64,000 nt of DNA from Terriglobales bacterium (GCA_025936825.1 JAICSO010000009.1:124001-188000), one strand, 5' to 3'; numbered from the stretch's first letter, positions 51,946 through 61,029 are shown. Notes: generated from the sequence alone by a model not told the origin. Program-made: numbers and translations.

Positions 51946-53313
51946 CTAGCTGTTGATAGCCTTTGCCTGCTCATCCCAGTACACCGCGCTTTTGCGGAAG
52001 TAAGATTCGTTGGCCATGTGGCAGGCGAGCGCGGCGTGGTGTCCAAATACAGCGTTTTCAACGACGGGCTGGCGACTCTTGACAGATTGGAAGAAGTTCC
52101 AGAGGTGCGGCTTTACATCGTTGTAATTCGCTCCCTTGTAGGTTGTTGCCTCAATCGTTTTTTCGCGTTCGAGTGGCATGTCATGCTCCTCGTGCCACTG
52201 CTTGTAATAGGCGTCGCGCAGCGCCTTTGGGAAGCTGCCTGCATACCAACTCGGAGCTTCGTCTTTTCCCAACTGCGACGTGAACGTGATCTGGTCAGAA
52301 GTGACGTCGAGTATCCCCTTCGACCCCATGAAGCGGTAGCCTTCGGGGATGTCTGTACCAAGGTTCAGCCGCATCACAACGGAGATGTTGGTGCCTTGGG
52401 TAGTCGCATACTCAAAAATGGTGTTGTGAACGTCAGGCATGTTGCGGCCGTCTTTCCAACGCAGAATTCCACCCATCGCCATCGCACGTTTCGGCGGTTC
52501 ATTTACGCCGAGGACGTACAGGGCGCCGCTCATCAGGTGCACTAGCAGATCGCCGGCAACACCGGTGCCGTATTCTTTCCAGCAGCGCCAACGGGCGAAG
52601 ATGTTGGGATTGAAGGGAACCTTAGGCACGGTGCCTTGCCATGTATTCCAATCCAGATTTTCGGGCGAGAGATCCGGTGGTGGAGGGTACTCCCATGCGC
52701 CGTTTGGATCATTACGTCCCAACACGCCTTCGACCATCATCAGATCGCCGAGCGCCCCCTCGTGCACAAGTTCACGGGCTTTTGTGAGCAAGGCCGAACT
52801 GACGCGCTGCGAGCCGACCTGCACGATTCGTCCAGTTTTCTTCTCCGCCGCGACCATGTCCACTCCATCTGCGGGGCTGTGGGACATTGGTTTTTCACAG
52901 TAAACATCTTTTCCGGCGCTCAGGGTGTCCACGACGATCTGCTTGTGCCAGTGATCGGGCACAGCCGCGATAATGCAATCGATGTCCTTGTTGTTCAGCA
53001 AGTCCTGATAGCGGCGAGTCACCGGCAAAGTCGGCGAATTGGCAATTTCGCGCGCCAAGGTGTGCCGCCCGTCATAGAGGTCGCAAGCTGCGGCACATTC
53101 AATGCCGGGGAGCTGAAGGGAATTAGCCATCAAGCCATTGCCTTGCATGCCAATGCCAATAATTCCGAAGCGAACCCGGTCACTGGGCGCGACGGTTTGG
53201 GGGGTTGCCCAAATAGGAGTGGGGTCGAGCACGATGGCCTTGGTTGCGATAGTGGCTCCGGCAGCGGACGCGCTCAGGGAAATAAAATCACGACGGGAAA
53301 CATGGCGGCTCAT
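51946..53313 (-). CDS. TAT-exported Gfo/Idh/MocA-family oxidoreductase
   Basis: A 455-residue protein started at ATG 53313 with GGAGG 7 bases upstream. The twin-arginine signal VSRRDFISLSASAAGATIAT is followed by an N-terminal NAD(P) Rossmann fold (VRFGIIGIGMQGNGLMANSL, then VYCEKPMSHSPADGVDMV, the EKP motif) and the C-terminal dehydrogenase barrel. This family acts on sugars and inositols, often as glycoside-processing enzymes with a bound cofactor when exported. It sits between the polysaccharide cluster and a PilT-like gene and may process glycans. Confidence 0.9.
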   Translation of the reverse strand: MSRHVSRRDFISLSASAAGATIATKAIVLDPTPIWATPQTVAPSDRVRFGIIGIGMQGNGLMANSLQLPGIECAAACDLYDGRHTLAREIANSPTLPVTRRYQDLLNNKDIDCIIAAVPDHWHKQIVVDTLSAGKDVYCEKPMSHSPADGVDMVAAEKKTGRIVQVGSQRVSSALLTKARELVHEGALGDLMMVEGVLGRNDPNGAWEYPPPPDLSPENLDWNTWQGTVPKVPFNPNIFARWRCWKEYGTGVAGDLLVHLMSGALYVLGVNEPPKRAMAMGGILRWKDGRNMPDVHNTIFEYATTQGTNISVVMRLNLGTDIPEGYRFMGSKGILDVTSDQITFTSQLGKDEAPSWYAGSFPKALRDAYYKQWHEEHDMPLEREKTIEATTYKGANYNDVKPHLWNFFQSVKSRQPVVENAVFGHHAALACHMANESYFRKSAVYWDEQAKAINS

Positions 53314-53346
53314 TAGAGATCCTCCGGTTACAAAAACCAGAGAAGT

Positions 53347-54534
53347 TTATCGCAAGCGGGGCTTAGTAGTTGTGGAGAGTTTGCTGGAAAGGGAAGCGCG
53401 ATCGACGGCGTGACTTAATGCGACATCTTGCGCAAGATTTCCGCTTCGAACTAAGCGCTCGAGCTGGGCGTCGATTTGGACTGAGTTTTTGCGCGTAGAG
53501 CGATGGGTTCTGTTTTCTGGATGGAGCCCAAGTTCTTCGGAGTCTCCGTCCACCAGTTCGAAAATCGCGGTCCGTTCTCCATCCGCACAAGGAATCAATC
53601 GCTGGCAGACGATGAGCCGCAACATTCGGGCGAGGCGCTCCTTTGCGTTGTCTTGCTCCATCGCCGAAAATGCGCCCAGGATCCTTTCAACGGCCTTCGG
53701 TGCAGTCATCGTAGTCAATGTGGACAAGATTAAGTGCCCGGTTTCGGCAGCCTCGAGCGCGAGTTCGATCGTATCGCGATCCTCGAGTTCGCCGACCGCG
53801 ATTACATTTGGTGCCTGCCGCAATGCCGCGCGCATGGCTTGTGCAATGCTCGGAGTATCGCTGTGCAGTTCCCGCTGATGCACGGTCGAGCGTTTATGCA
53901 GATGAAGGAATTCAATCGGATCTTCGATGGTAATGATGTGCGACGCGGTACTTTCATTGATTTCATTGATCAGGGCCGCGAGCGTAGAGGACTTGCCTGA
54001 ACCACGCGGACCAGTCACGAGTAGCAGGCCATCACGGAGCCCCGAAATATCCCGCAATTCCGCAGGCGCGCCCGTCGAGCTCAGCGTCGGGATCACCGTC
54101 GGAATGACTCGCATAACCACTGCGCAACTGCCGCGCTGGATAAAGACATTCACGCGGAATCGAGCGACACCGGGCAGCGCGTACGAAATGTCGCAGTATC
54201 CTTGCTCGCGCAGCATGGTGATGGCTGCTTTGTTGTTGCCAATCAGCTGCGAAGCAATACGGCGGGTATCGTCTGCCGTAAGGTGAGCGATTCCAGGGCC
54301 TTCGAGAGCAATGAGCTGCCCATTCATCTGGACTTGCAGGCAGCGACCCGGAGAAAAGATTAAGTCACTGATACGCGGGTTGGCGCGCAGCATGGCAGTG
54401 AGCAGTTCGTCCGTACCGGCTGCCGCCGATGCGGGATCGAGGAAAACTTGAATTGGTGCGGTGCCAGTCGCAGCCACGTGCGCCTCAATGCGAAGACGTT
54501 CTTCTTCAACTCTAGCCAATCGGGGGCGGGACAT
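53347..54534 (-). CDS. Divergent PilT-like type IV pilus ATPase
   Basis: About 395 residues from ATG 54534; a longer frame begins at TTG 54585 within a terminator and is unlikely. It has the GspE/PilT fold: an N-terminal PAS-like domain, Walker A GPRGSGKS (175-182), the Asp box ITIEDPIEFLH and AETGHLI. Departures from PilT are GELEDRDT where PilT has GEMRDLET, and TLTT where PilT has the His box TLHT. These changes may reduce or alter retraction ATPase activity. No pilin or pilus assembly genes are near. It may be a PilU-like accessory or a regulatory ATPase. Confidence 0.75.
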   Translation of the reverse strand: MSRPRLARVEEERLRIEAHVAATGTAPIQVFLDPASAAAGTDELLTAMLRANPRISDLIFSPGRCLQVQMNGQLIALEGPGIAHLTADDTRRIASQLIGNNKAAITMLREQGYCDISYALPGVARFRVNVFIQRGSCAVVMRVIPTVIPTLSSTGAPAELRDISGLRDGLLLVTGPRGSGKSSTLAALINEINESTASHIITIEDPIEFLHLHKRSTVHQRELHSDTPSIAQAMRAALRQAPNVIAVGELEDRDTIELALEAAETGHLILSTLTTMTAPKAVERILGAFSAMEQDNAKERLARMLRLIVCQRLIPCADGERTAIFELVDGDSEELGLHPENRTHRSTRKNSVQIDAQLERLVRSGNLAQDVALSHAVDRASLSSKLSTTTKPRLR

Positions 54535-54583
54535 TCTAGAAAGAACGACTTGTGCATAGACCTTCGTAACTGCCGGTTTTTCC

Positions 54584-54619
54584 AAAAAAGAAAGGGCGGC
54601 CGAGGCCGCCCTTTCTTTT
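54584..54619 (-). terminator. Intrinsic terminator of the TPR-protein gene
   Basis: On the minus strand, a 14-bp stem (AAAGAAAGGGCGGC / GCCGCCCTTTCTTT) with a 4-base loop followed by a T6 tract, 12 bases after the stop of the upstream TPR gene. One of the clearest terminators in the window; it separates this gene from the PilT-like gene. Confidence 0.9.
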
Positions 54620-54631
54620 CAAGCGCCAAGA

Positions 54632-55834
54632 CTACTTCTTCTTTGTCGATGGTTTTGTCGTACCGTAGCTGCTCTCGATCTTCTGGTTGAGAGCTTGCAA
54701 CATGCCCTTGGCTTGCTCGGCATACCCTCCGGTGGGATCGAGCGCTAGATACTTTTGGAGTGACTCGGTAGTGCCTTCGGGCGGGGAGAGTGTTCCGTCA
54801 CTCTTTTGCGTGGACATGGCGAACAACGTGGCGCCCTTCAGGTAATAGGCATCGGCTTTGTTGGGATCAGCCGCGATGACCTTGTCCATAGCGGCAATGG
54901 TCTTCTTCCGGGTGTCTTCATCCCCGGCCATGTTGTACAGAGTGATCCCCTCATGAAGATAGAACTGGCTGGCGGACGGGGGATCGAGTTGCGCAGCTTG
55001 CTCAAAATCAGCCACCGCCTCATCGGTTTTGCCGACGCGAGCGGCTGCGCTGCCCAAATTGTCGTAGTAGGTGGCCAAGTCAGACTTAGCTTTCTGGGCT
55101 GCGGCGGCATCCGGTGCCTGGCCTTGTTTTTCCTGCGCGGCCTTCTTTAGATCGACGGCCTTCTGAAGGTCGTTGTAAGCCTCGGTGTACTGCTGCTTCT
55201 TGTCATTCGGATCGGTTTGAGCTCGCGCCGACTGCAGGTACGCATTACCCAGACGGTACCAGACGACGTCCTGGTCCGGCATCATGTCTTTTGCTTCCTG
55301 GAAGTTCTGGAGAGCGCCCTTGTAGTCAGGAGGAGTGGCTTTCATCATGGCCGCGCCCGCGTTCAACTTGTCGTTTACGGCTTTTACATTCGCGTTGAAT
55401 GCCTGCGCCTTGTTGAGCTCTTCCTGTTGCTTTTGTTGTGCTTCTTTGACCTGTTCCGCGGACATGCCTTGTTTCTTGGCCGTCTGCTGAATACTTTGCT
55501 GTTGCGCCTGCTTCAAATCGATGTTGTAGACGAGTTCGTCTAAACCAACGTGGACGCCCTTAGATTCGTCGACCACTTTCCCATCTTGCGTCACCGTGAC
55601 GGTGTAGTCGCCAGGATCAATGCCGAGGGAGAAGAACTCTCCTTTCTTGTTGGTCTTCAGGTTGTAGGTGCGCCCATTATTCTGGTTCTTCCAGGTAACT
55701 TGCGCGCCCCCGATGGTATTACCTTGCATGTCAACAACTTTGCCGCGCACGCTTCCGTATTGCGCCGCCGCGAGACCGCCCAGCGATACGCAGACGACTG
55801 CTAAGAGAACTACCTTGCTTATTAGTCCTTTCAT
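54632..55834 (-). CDS. Exported TPR protein with N-terminal carboxypeptidase-regulatory-like domain
   Basis: A 400-residue protein with a GGAGG ribosome site before the ATG. A signal peptide (about 1-24, ending LAAAQ) is followed by a beta-sandwich of the carboxypeptidase-regulatory type (YGSVRGKVVDMQGNTIGGAQ, then GDYTVTVTQDGKVVDE). A Gln/Lys-rich coiled segment (about 110-150) leads to TPR repeats (AKDMMPDQDVVWYRLGNAYL, then YYDNLGSAAARVGKTDEAVA and ADPNKADAYYLKGATLF). The architecture is common in Acidobacteria and suggests an envelope binding/scaffold role. The partner is unknown. It is monocistronic by position. Confidence 0.86.
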   Translation of the reverse strand: MKGLISKVVLLAVVCVSLGGLAAAQYGSVRGKVVDMQGNTIGGAQVTWKNQNNGRTYNLKTNKKGEFFSLGIDPGDYTVTVTQDGKVVDESKGVHVGLDELVYNIDLKQAQQQSIQQTAKKQGMSAEQVKEAQQKQQEELNKAQAFNANVKAVNDKLNAGAAMMKATPPDYKGALQNFQEAKDMMPDQDVVWYRLGNAYLQSARAQTDPNDKKQQYTEAYNDLQKAVDLKKAAQEKQGQAPDAAAAQKAKSDLATYYDNLGSAAARVGKTDEAVADFEQAAQLDPPSASQFYLHEGITLYNMAGDEDTRKKTIAAMDKVIAADPNKADAYYLKGATLFAMSTQKSDGTLSPPEGTTESLQKYLALDPTGGYAEQAKGMLQALNQKIESSYGTTKPSTKKK

Positions 55835-55873
55835 TCGACCTCCTGAGTTCCGTCAACAGAGACGGTATAAACC

Positions 55874-56566
55874 CTAGACGACTTGCGGCACCGCGGCATA
55901 GGGAAGCGGGTCGACAGCGCCGGCTTCCTGAAAGGCGCGCAGCCGGAGCACACAGCTGTCACAGACTCCGCAGGCGCGGTCCTCGCGGCTGTAGCATGAC
56001 CACGTTAAATCGAAGGGCGCTCCCAATTCAAGGCCGAGCCGGACGATCTGGGACTTCCGCATCGCGATCAGCGGCGTGACCACTTCGATGCTGCCCTCCT
56101 TGGTTCCGGCTGCAATTACCCGGTTGAAGGCCTCGTAGTACGCGGGCCGACAATCGGGATAACCGGAGCTGTCCTGCTCTACCGCGCCAATCAATATTCT
56201 AGACGCGCCGATAACCTCTGCCCAACTCACGGCTACCGCCAGGAAATGTGCATTGCGAAACGGCACGTAGGTGACTGGAATCTCGTGGCCGATGTTGTGC
56301 GCCTCAGGCACCGAGATGTTTTCATCGGTGAGAGCAGAGCCGCCGATAGCGCGAAGCGCCTCGTTGCGAACCGCCAGCCGGTTCTGGATGCCGAGCCGGT
56401 CGCAGATGGCGAAGAAGGAACGGCGTTCCCGTTCTTCAGTCCGCTGGCCGTAGCTGATATGGAGCGCGGAAGCCTCATAGTCTCGGACCGCTAATGCCGC
56501 GCACACGCTAGAATCCATTCCTCCGCTGAGGAGAACGATGGCACGAGGCTTTGAAAATTGAATCAT
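55874..56566 (-). CDS. queC: 7-cyano-7-deazaguanine (preQ0) synthase
   Basis: About 230 residues starting at ATG 56566 (MIQFSKPRAIVLLSGG); an in-frame start at 56590 lies in a repeat. The PP-loop LLSGGMDSSVCAALA binds ATP, and the C-terminal zinc site is formed by Cys residues of CYSREDRACGVCDSCVLR. It converts 7-carboxy-7-deazaguanine to preQ0, the step before queuosine. It is the last gene of queD-queE-queC. The queE gap carries an inverted repeat. Assignment is very secure. Confidence 0.95.
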   Translation of the reverse strand: MIQFSKPRAIVLLSGGMDSSVCAALAVRDYEASALHISYGQRTEERERRSFFAICDRLGIQNRLAVRNEALRAIGGSALTDENISVPEAHNIGHEIPVTYVPFRNAHFLAVAVSWAEVIGASRILIGAVEQDSSGYPDCRPAYYEAFNRVIAAGTKEGSIEVVTPLIAMRKSQIVRLGLELGAPFDLTWSCYSREDRACGVCDSCVLRLRAFQEAGAVDPLPYAAVPQVV

Positions 56567-56651
56567 TGAATCATTGAGACATTGAATCATTTAGACGACG
56601 CCGGTGAGCGGTTTGCAATGATTCGATGACTCAATCGCTCAATGATTCAAT
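56557..56651. repeat. Inverted repeat of ATTGAATCATTG words
   Basis: Left arm 56557-56590 contains three copies of the word ATTGAATCATTG or a close variant; right arm 56616-56651 contains the reverse complement (CAATGATTCGATGACTCAAT and CTCAATGATTCAAT). The spacer is 25 bases. It covers the queE-queC gap and the first bases of queC. This kind of low-complexity palindrome appears elsewhere in the window with different sequence. Confidence 0.65.
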
Positions 56652-56653
56652 CC

Positions 56654-57337
56654 CTAAACTCCTTTCAGTGCCGGGTCCCAGATCAGCTTATGAATTTGCA
56701 ACCCAAGCCGGACCCGAAGGTTGTCCTCCAGGATCCATTCTGCCAGCTGCTGAGGATCGAGCAAACAATTGGATGCATTTCGCGCGCCGGCAGCGTCCTT
56801 GCGAAAGGCTGGCGAAAACAGTACCGCATTGACCCGCTCCGGGAGATTGTGCCTACGCGTAAACTCGCGGGCAAACTCGTAGTCCGCGCGGTCGCTGATG
56901 ACGAACTTGACCTCATCTTGATTGGTCAAATTCTCCAGGTTCTCGGGATGGAAGCTATCGCCCTCATCCGACGCGGGGCATTTGATATCGACAATTTTCA
57001 CCACAGCGTGCGGGACCCGGTCCAACTCGCGTTCGCCGCTGGTCTCAAGCAGTACCTTGTAACCTGAGTCTACGAGCCGCTGCATCAGGGGGACGAGTTC
57101 TCGCTCCTGGAGCATGGGTTCGCCACCCGTGATCTCAACCAATCCGCCGTCCGGGCTGAGGTCCACTATCTCCTCGAACACCTGTTCCGGAGACATCTTT
57201 TTTCCGCCGTAAAAGCTGTACTCGGTGTCGCACCAGGAGCACCGCAGGTTGCAGCCCGTCAAACGCACAAATACGCAGGGAAGACCCGCGTAGGTCGATT
57301 CGCCCTGCAGCGATTTGTAGATTTCGGTTATCTGCAT
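56654..57337 (-). CDS. queE: 7-carboxy-7-deazaguanine synthase (radical SAM)
   Basis: A 227-residue radical SAM enzyme with the 4Fe-4S motif Cys29-x3-Cys33-x2-Cys36 in GCNLRCSWCDTEYSF, the glycine motif ITGGEPML, and the N-terminus ITEIYKSLQGESTYAGLPCV typical of QueE. It turns 6-carboxytetrahydropterin into CDG. It lies between queD and queC on one strand with short gaps, consistent with an operon for queuosine precursor synthesis. Confidence 0.95.
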   Translation of the reverse strand: MQITEIYKSLQGESTYAGLPCVFVRLTGCNLRCSWCDTEYSFYGGKKMSPEQVFEEIVDLSPDGGLVEITGGEPMLQERELVPLMQRLVDSGYKVLLETSGERELDRVPHAVVKIVDIKCPASDEGDSFHPENLENLTNQDEVKFVISDRADYEFAREFTRRHNLPERVNAVLFSPAFRKDAAGARNASNCLLDPQQLAEWILEDNLRVRLGLQIHKLIWDPALKGV

Positions 57338-57353
57338 CAGCTACTCGCTGCTA

Positions 57354-57404
57354 GCTTCTAGCAAGCCAAGGATGGCTCGTGGCTAGGAGCTGGTGGCTAG
57401 AAGC
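57354..57404. repeat. Inverted repeat GCTTCTAGC / GCTAGAAGC
   Basis: Perfect 9-bp arms at 57354-57362 and 57396-57404 in the queD-queE gap, with GCTAGGAGC between them as a degenerate third copy. No T-tract follows, so it is probably a dispersed repeat. Confidence 0.5.
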
Positions 57405-57782
57405 TCACTCCGAGTATTTGGCTGTCGTCGTATCAGTCTCAAACACGGTCACATCCTTTACGTGCACGCGGCCGCTGGTCACGGTTCGGAGGCGCCCGTT
57501 CGTCTCATCGAAGAAATATTTCGCCAGGTTCTCGGCGGAAGGGTTCAGCTCGGTGAAAGGCGCAACATCGTTGATCATCTGGTGGTCCAGTCGCTCAATG
57601 ACGTGCTTCATCACCTCGCGCAAGTCCTTGAAATCGAGCAGCAAGCCTGCCTTATCGAGTTCCTTGCCGGCAAGCGTGACCCGCACCTTGTAGTTGTGGC
57701 CGTGCGGATTCTCACACTTGCCTTTGTAGTTGCGCAGGTAGTGACCTGCGGCAAACGTATCTTCAACTGTGACCTCGTACAT
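57405..57782 (-). CDS. queD: 6-carboxytetrahydropterin synthase
   Basis: About 125 residues from ATG 57782 (MYEVTVEDTFAAGHYL). Zinc ligands His14, His27 and His29 (HGHNY) and catalytic Cys23 (KCENPHGHN) are present, with the closing LDHQMINDVAPFTELNPSAE segment. It converts dihydroneopterin triphosphate to 6-carboxytetrahydropterin, the first dedicated step toward queuosine. No preQ1 riboswitch could be recognised in its leader. It is the first gene of the operon. Confidence 0.94.
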   Translation of the reverse strand: MYEVTVEDTFAAGHYLRNYKGKCENPHGHNYKVRVTLAGKELDKAGLLLDFKDLREVMKHVIERLDHQMINDVAPFTELNPSAENLAKYFFDETNGRLRTVTSGRVHVKDVTVFETDTTTAKYSE

Positions 57783-57881
57783 GAGCCCCCAAATAGACCG
57801 CAAGCGACACATTTATTGTATCGCTTGAAAGGGGCGGGGCAGGAAAGTGCGAGGACCACTCTGGAGATCAGCCTAGCTCGG

Positions 57882-58577
57882 CTATGCGATAGGTCGCGGC
57901 ATATCGCTAGCGCCGCGATTTTCTCCGCGTATTCTTCCGAGAACAGCGAGAGCCCCCAGGAGCGAGGGAACACCAGGAACAATGGTCCAGGCGAGCAACG
58001 CCAGACCGAAGGGTCGAAGATGGTGAATGACATAGGTATTGCGCTCGATAAAGATCGCAATCGGTAGAACCACGCAAAACACGCCAAGCATGGTCATCGA
58101 CGGGAACAAGCTTGCGAGGATCGAGTTCCATCGCGTGCCGCCTGCACGGCAGGACATGTACGCACCCAATGCCCCGCAGGGCACAAGGGAGAGGAGCCAC
58201 AAGACACCGACCTCAACATTCACTCCATCAACCCAATAAACTCGCGGCCGAGAGAACGTGAACAACTGCATGACCGCTAGGGAAACAGAAGCCAAGGTTA
58301 GAGTGATCAATCCCGGCAACCATAAAGTTCGGCTTCGTTGATTCATAAAATCCTCCCAGATTTGAGACCGACTAGCGGCGGCTGCGATTTGCTGCACATC
58401 ATCTATTTGTTCAAGGCACTGTGCTGAGGCTTCCGGTTCTTCAACGCCGGAAGCAAGAAGTTCGGCGTGGAGGTCGTCGAGGTGGTTTGAGAGTTCAGAA
58501 ATGAGTTCCTCGCGGCGCCTGCGAGACACCGCAGCGCCAGCCAGCTTTTCCCTGACCATCTCTTGCCAATCAGGCAT
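57882..58577 (-). CDS. Permease-prefix-domain membrane protein
   Basis: A 231-residue protein. The N-terminal ~75 residues (MPDWQEMVREKLAGAAVSRR, then ELISELSNHLDDLHAELLAS) form the helical permease-prefix domain 1 that usually precedes large acidobacterial permeases. It is followed by four to five hydrophobic segments (about 85-220) in place of an ABC-type permease. It is translationally coupled (8-bp overlap) with a PadR regulator, the usual partner of such proteins in Acidobacteria. A transport or stress role is likely but unspecified. It may be a truncated or independent relative of the permease family. Confidence 0.8.
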   Translation of the reverse strand: MPDWQEMVREKLAGAAVSRRRREELISELSNHLDDLHAELLASGVEEPEASAQCLEQIDDVQQIAAAASRSQIWEDFMNQRSRTLWLPGLITLTLASVSLAVMQLFTFSRPRVYWVDGVNVEVGVLWLLSLVPCGALGAYMSCRAGGTRWNSILASLFPSMTMLGVFCVVLPIAIFIERNTYVIHHLRPFGLALLAWTIVPGVPSLLGALAVLGRIRGENRGASDMPRPIA

Positions 58578-58905
58578 GGTTGAACCCCGTCAGCTGATCG
58601 AGGGCAACGAAGAATGCCTTCCACTCGCGGCGCAAAGGCTGGAGTTCTTTGCGTCCCTTCCCCGTGAGCGAATAGTAACGGCGATCTCGGCCCGCTGGAT
58701 TAGCTTCCCATTGTGCTTTCACCGATCCGCGCTTTTCGAGTTCGTAGAGCATCGGATAGAGCGAGGCCATGGTGAAGCGCAGAGAGCCGCCGGTGCGCTC
58801 TTCGATCTGTTTAGCTATTTCGAAGCCGTAAAGGGAACGCTCTTCGAGCAACGCCAGCACAGCTAACTCTGCACTGCCACGTGCGATTTTGGACTGAATA
58901 GTCAT
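58570..58905 (-). CDS. PadR-family transcriptional regulator
   Basis: About 111 residues from ATG 58905 (MTIQSKIARGSAELAVLALL). The winged helix includes YGFEIAKQIEERTGGSLRFT, then ASLYPMLYELEKRGSVKAQW and RRYYSLTGKGRKEL, all as in PadR. It probably represses its own operon, including the permease-prefix protein downstream. The inducer is unknown. Alternative start at 58929 adds eight residues. Confidence 0.92.
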   Translation of the reverse strand: MTIQSKIARGSAELAVLALLEERSLYGFEIAKQIEERTGGSLRFTMASLYPMLYELEKRGSVKAQWEANPAGRDRRYYSLTGKGRKELQPLRREWKAFFVALDQLTGFNHA

Positions 58906-59034
58906 GCTATGCAGGAATCCTATATTCACGTGGAGTTGAAGTCAACAACACGAAAGTACAGTATGGCAGTCCCGGATTCGTTAGCGTCGCTAGTTGCTTT
59001 TAGTAGACGGAAGCGATAGGTACTCGGACGGCAA

Positions 59035-61029
59035 TTACAGGCCAAACCACTGCTCGACCACGTTCAAATCGGTTGAGCGACGATAATTCGGGAGGCTGTC
59101 GACGAATATCCGGCCGTATTGTTTTTTAAGAATTCTGTTATCGAGTAGGGCGACCAAACCGCGGTCGTGTAGCGAGCGGATGAGCCGACCGAAGCCTTGT
59201 TTCAATGTAATGACTGCCGCCGGCACCTGATAGTCGAAGAAGGCGTTCCCGCCGTTGGAGTCGATTGCCTTAACTCGTGCCGCAACCACGGGGTCAGACG
59301 GCACCGCAAACGGCAGTCGGTCGATGATGACGCAGCTGAGTTGCTCGCCTTGCACGTCCACCCCTTGCCAGAACGATGAAGTCGCAAACAGGACGCAGTG
59401 CGGCGTGGCGCGGAATTCCTCGAGCAGCGCGCTTTTCGGGGCGTCACCCTGGAGGAGCATCGGAAACTCGATCTCGCCGAGCAATCGCTGGTAGATGTCC
59501 CGCATTTGCGCGTAGCTGGTGAACAGGACGAACGCGCGACCACGAGTTATCTCCAGGAGTTTGCGAATGCGTTCTGCAGCCTTCGATGCAAACTGGGGAG
59601 TACGAGGATCGGGAAGGTCTGGCGGAACGTAAAACAGTGCCTGATTTTGATAATCAAAGTGCGAGGGAAGAACTACGTCCCGAGCATGATCCACGCCCAG
59701 CCGGCTGCGGATGTAGTCGAAGGCGCCTCCCACCGCCAGTGTCGCGGAAGTCAGAATGGCGGTATCAAGCTTGGACCACAGAGCCTCGCGCAGTACGGGC
59801 CCAACATCGATCGGCGTAGCTTGCAATGAGACGTGCTGCTTTTCGCGACCTGCACGACGGCGCTCAATCCAGAAAACGGTGTTGGGATCCTCGTGCTCGA
59901 GAACCAAGCCGAGTTGGCCGTGCAATTCCTGGGCGCGGCGCGCGAACGAGAAGGCCTCTTCTGGTTTCGAAGGCATGTTTTCGATCTCTGACGCAATACG
60001 CACCAGCGACTGCTGTACCGCGAGGAACTCGTCTCCGTTTTCTTCCAGGAACTCGTGGCGATTCTCGAAAGCGAAACGACTATCGCCTTCGGGCAGCAGG
60101 GAAAAGAAAAACGCTGAACGCTCGCGCAGAGTCTTAATCGCGCCAGAAAATGAAGCTGTGTAGTTGTGATTTCGCTGAAGGAAGTTTTCGATATCGCGGC
60201 AAAGTTCTTCAAACCGCGCGGCGCTGACCGAAATCCCGAAGTAGCTCCCGGCAACATCTTCGAGTTCATGTGCTTCATCGAAAATTACGACCGCAGCGTC
60301 GGGGAGAATACCGGCATCAGGCGCGCCTTCGGCCTGTTGCTTGATTCCGAGATCGGCAAAGAACAAATGGTGATTGACAATGACGATGTCACTCTCGAGC
60401 GCGCGGCGGCGCATTTCGGTAATGAAGCACTTGTCCCATGAACTGCACTTCTGGCCGGTGCAGGTGTCGGCGCGTGCGTCCAACTTGTGCCAAAGGGCAC
60501 TTGCTTCCGGCAGATCGGCAAGTTCGGCGCGGTCTCCGGTTTGTGTGGTTTGTTCCCAGGCAGCGATAGCACGATACTGCTCAATCTCATCCAGGCCATT
60601 CAGAACTGGCTGCTCCGTGAGTTCGTAAAGTTTCCTGCGGCAGAGATAGTTGTTGCGTCCTTTCATGTAGCAGACGCTGAGAGCGCGATTGCCATCGGGG
60701 AACAGTGCCTTCTCAAGAAAAGGGACATCTTTGTAAAACAGTTGCTCCTGCAGGTTCTTGGTGCCGGTAGAAATGATCACGCGCTTGCCGGAGCGAATCG
60801 CCGGCATCAGATAAGCGAGAGTTTTGCCGGTACCGGTGCCCGCTTCCACGATCAAGTGGCGCCGTTCTTCGATGGCTTGCCCCACCGCCTGCGCCATCTG
60901 CAACTGTCCACGGCGGAATTCGTAGGCGGGATGCGTTTGCGAGAGCAGTCCGCCGGGAGAGAAGAAGTTATAAAGCGAAATCGTGCCACCCGGTGCGGCG
61001 GAACTGGCGGGCTGAAAACTCGAGGACAC
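59035..61029 (-). CDS. DinG/YoaA-like ATP-dependent DNA helicase
   Basis: An XPD-type SF2 helicase of about 664 residues. I favour GTG 61029 as start because it precedes the family N-terminus ISLYNFFSPGGLLSQTHPAY; an in-frame ATG at 61131 would overlap the der start. Walker A GTGTGKT, the DEAH box FDEAHELEDVAG and the C-terminal QGFGRLIRSLHDRG motif are present. Cysteines in GRNNYLCRR, ADTCTGQKC and WDKCFI are the probable 4Fe-4S ligands of this family. It unwinds 5'-tailed or R-loop structures in DNA repair. It is divergent from der. Confidence 0.88.
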   Translation of the reverse strand: MSSSFQPASSAAPGGTISLYNFFSPGGLLSQTHPAYEFRRGQLQMAQAVGQAIEERRHLIVEAGTGTGKTLAYLMPAIRSGKRVIISTGTKNLQEQLFYKDVPFLEKALFPDGNRALSVCYMKGRNNYLCRRKLYELTEQPVLNGLDEIEQYRAIAAWEQTTQTGDRAELADLPEASALWHKLDARADTCTGQKCSSWDKCFITEMRRRALESDIVIVNHHLFFADLGIKQQAEGAPDAGILPDAAVVIFDEAHELEDVAGSYFGISVSAARFEELCRDIENFLQRNHNYTASFSGAIKTLRERSAFFFSLLPEGDSRFAFENRHEFLEENGDEFLAVQQSLVRIASEIENMPSKPEEAFSFARRAQELHGQLGLVLEHEDPNTVFWIERRRAGREKQHVSLQATPIDVGPVLREALWSKLDTAILTSATLAVGGAFDYIRSRLGVDHARDVVLPSHFDYQNQALFYVPPDLPDPRTPQFASKAAERIRKLLEITRGRAFVLFTSYAQMRDIYQRLLGEIEFPMLLQGDAPKSALLEEFRATPHCVLFATSSFWQGVDVQGEQLSCVIIDRLPFAVPSDPVVAARVKAIDSNGGNAFFDYQVPAAVITLKQGFGRLIRSLHDRGLVALLDNRILKKQYGRIFVDSLPNYRRSTDLNVVEQWFGL

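Noticed and set aside
52620-52640. A second sigma-54-like sequence (AGGCACGGTGCCTTGCC)
   Set aside because: The distance between GG and GC is one base too long and it lies inside the Gfo/Idh gene.
57783-57881. A preQ1 riboswitch upstream of queD
   Set aside because: No pseudoknot-forming consensus such as the class I aptamer core could be found in the leader.
57393-58067. A 224-codon plus-strand frame over queD
   Set aside because: It is antisense to queD, whose zinc and catalytic residues are intact.
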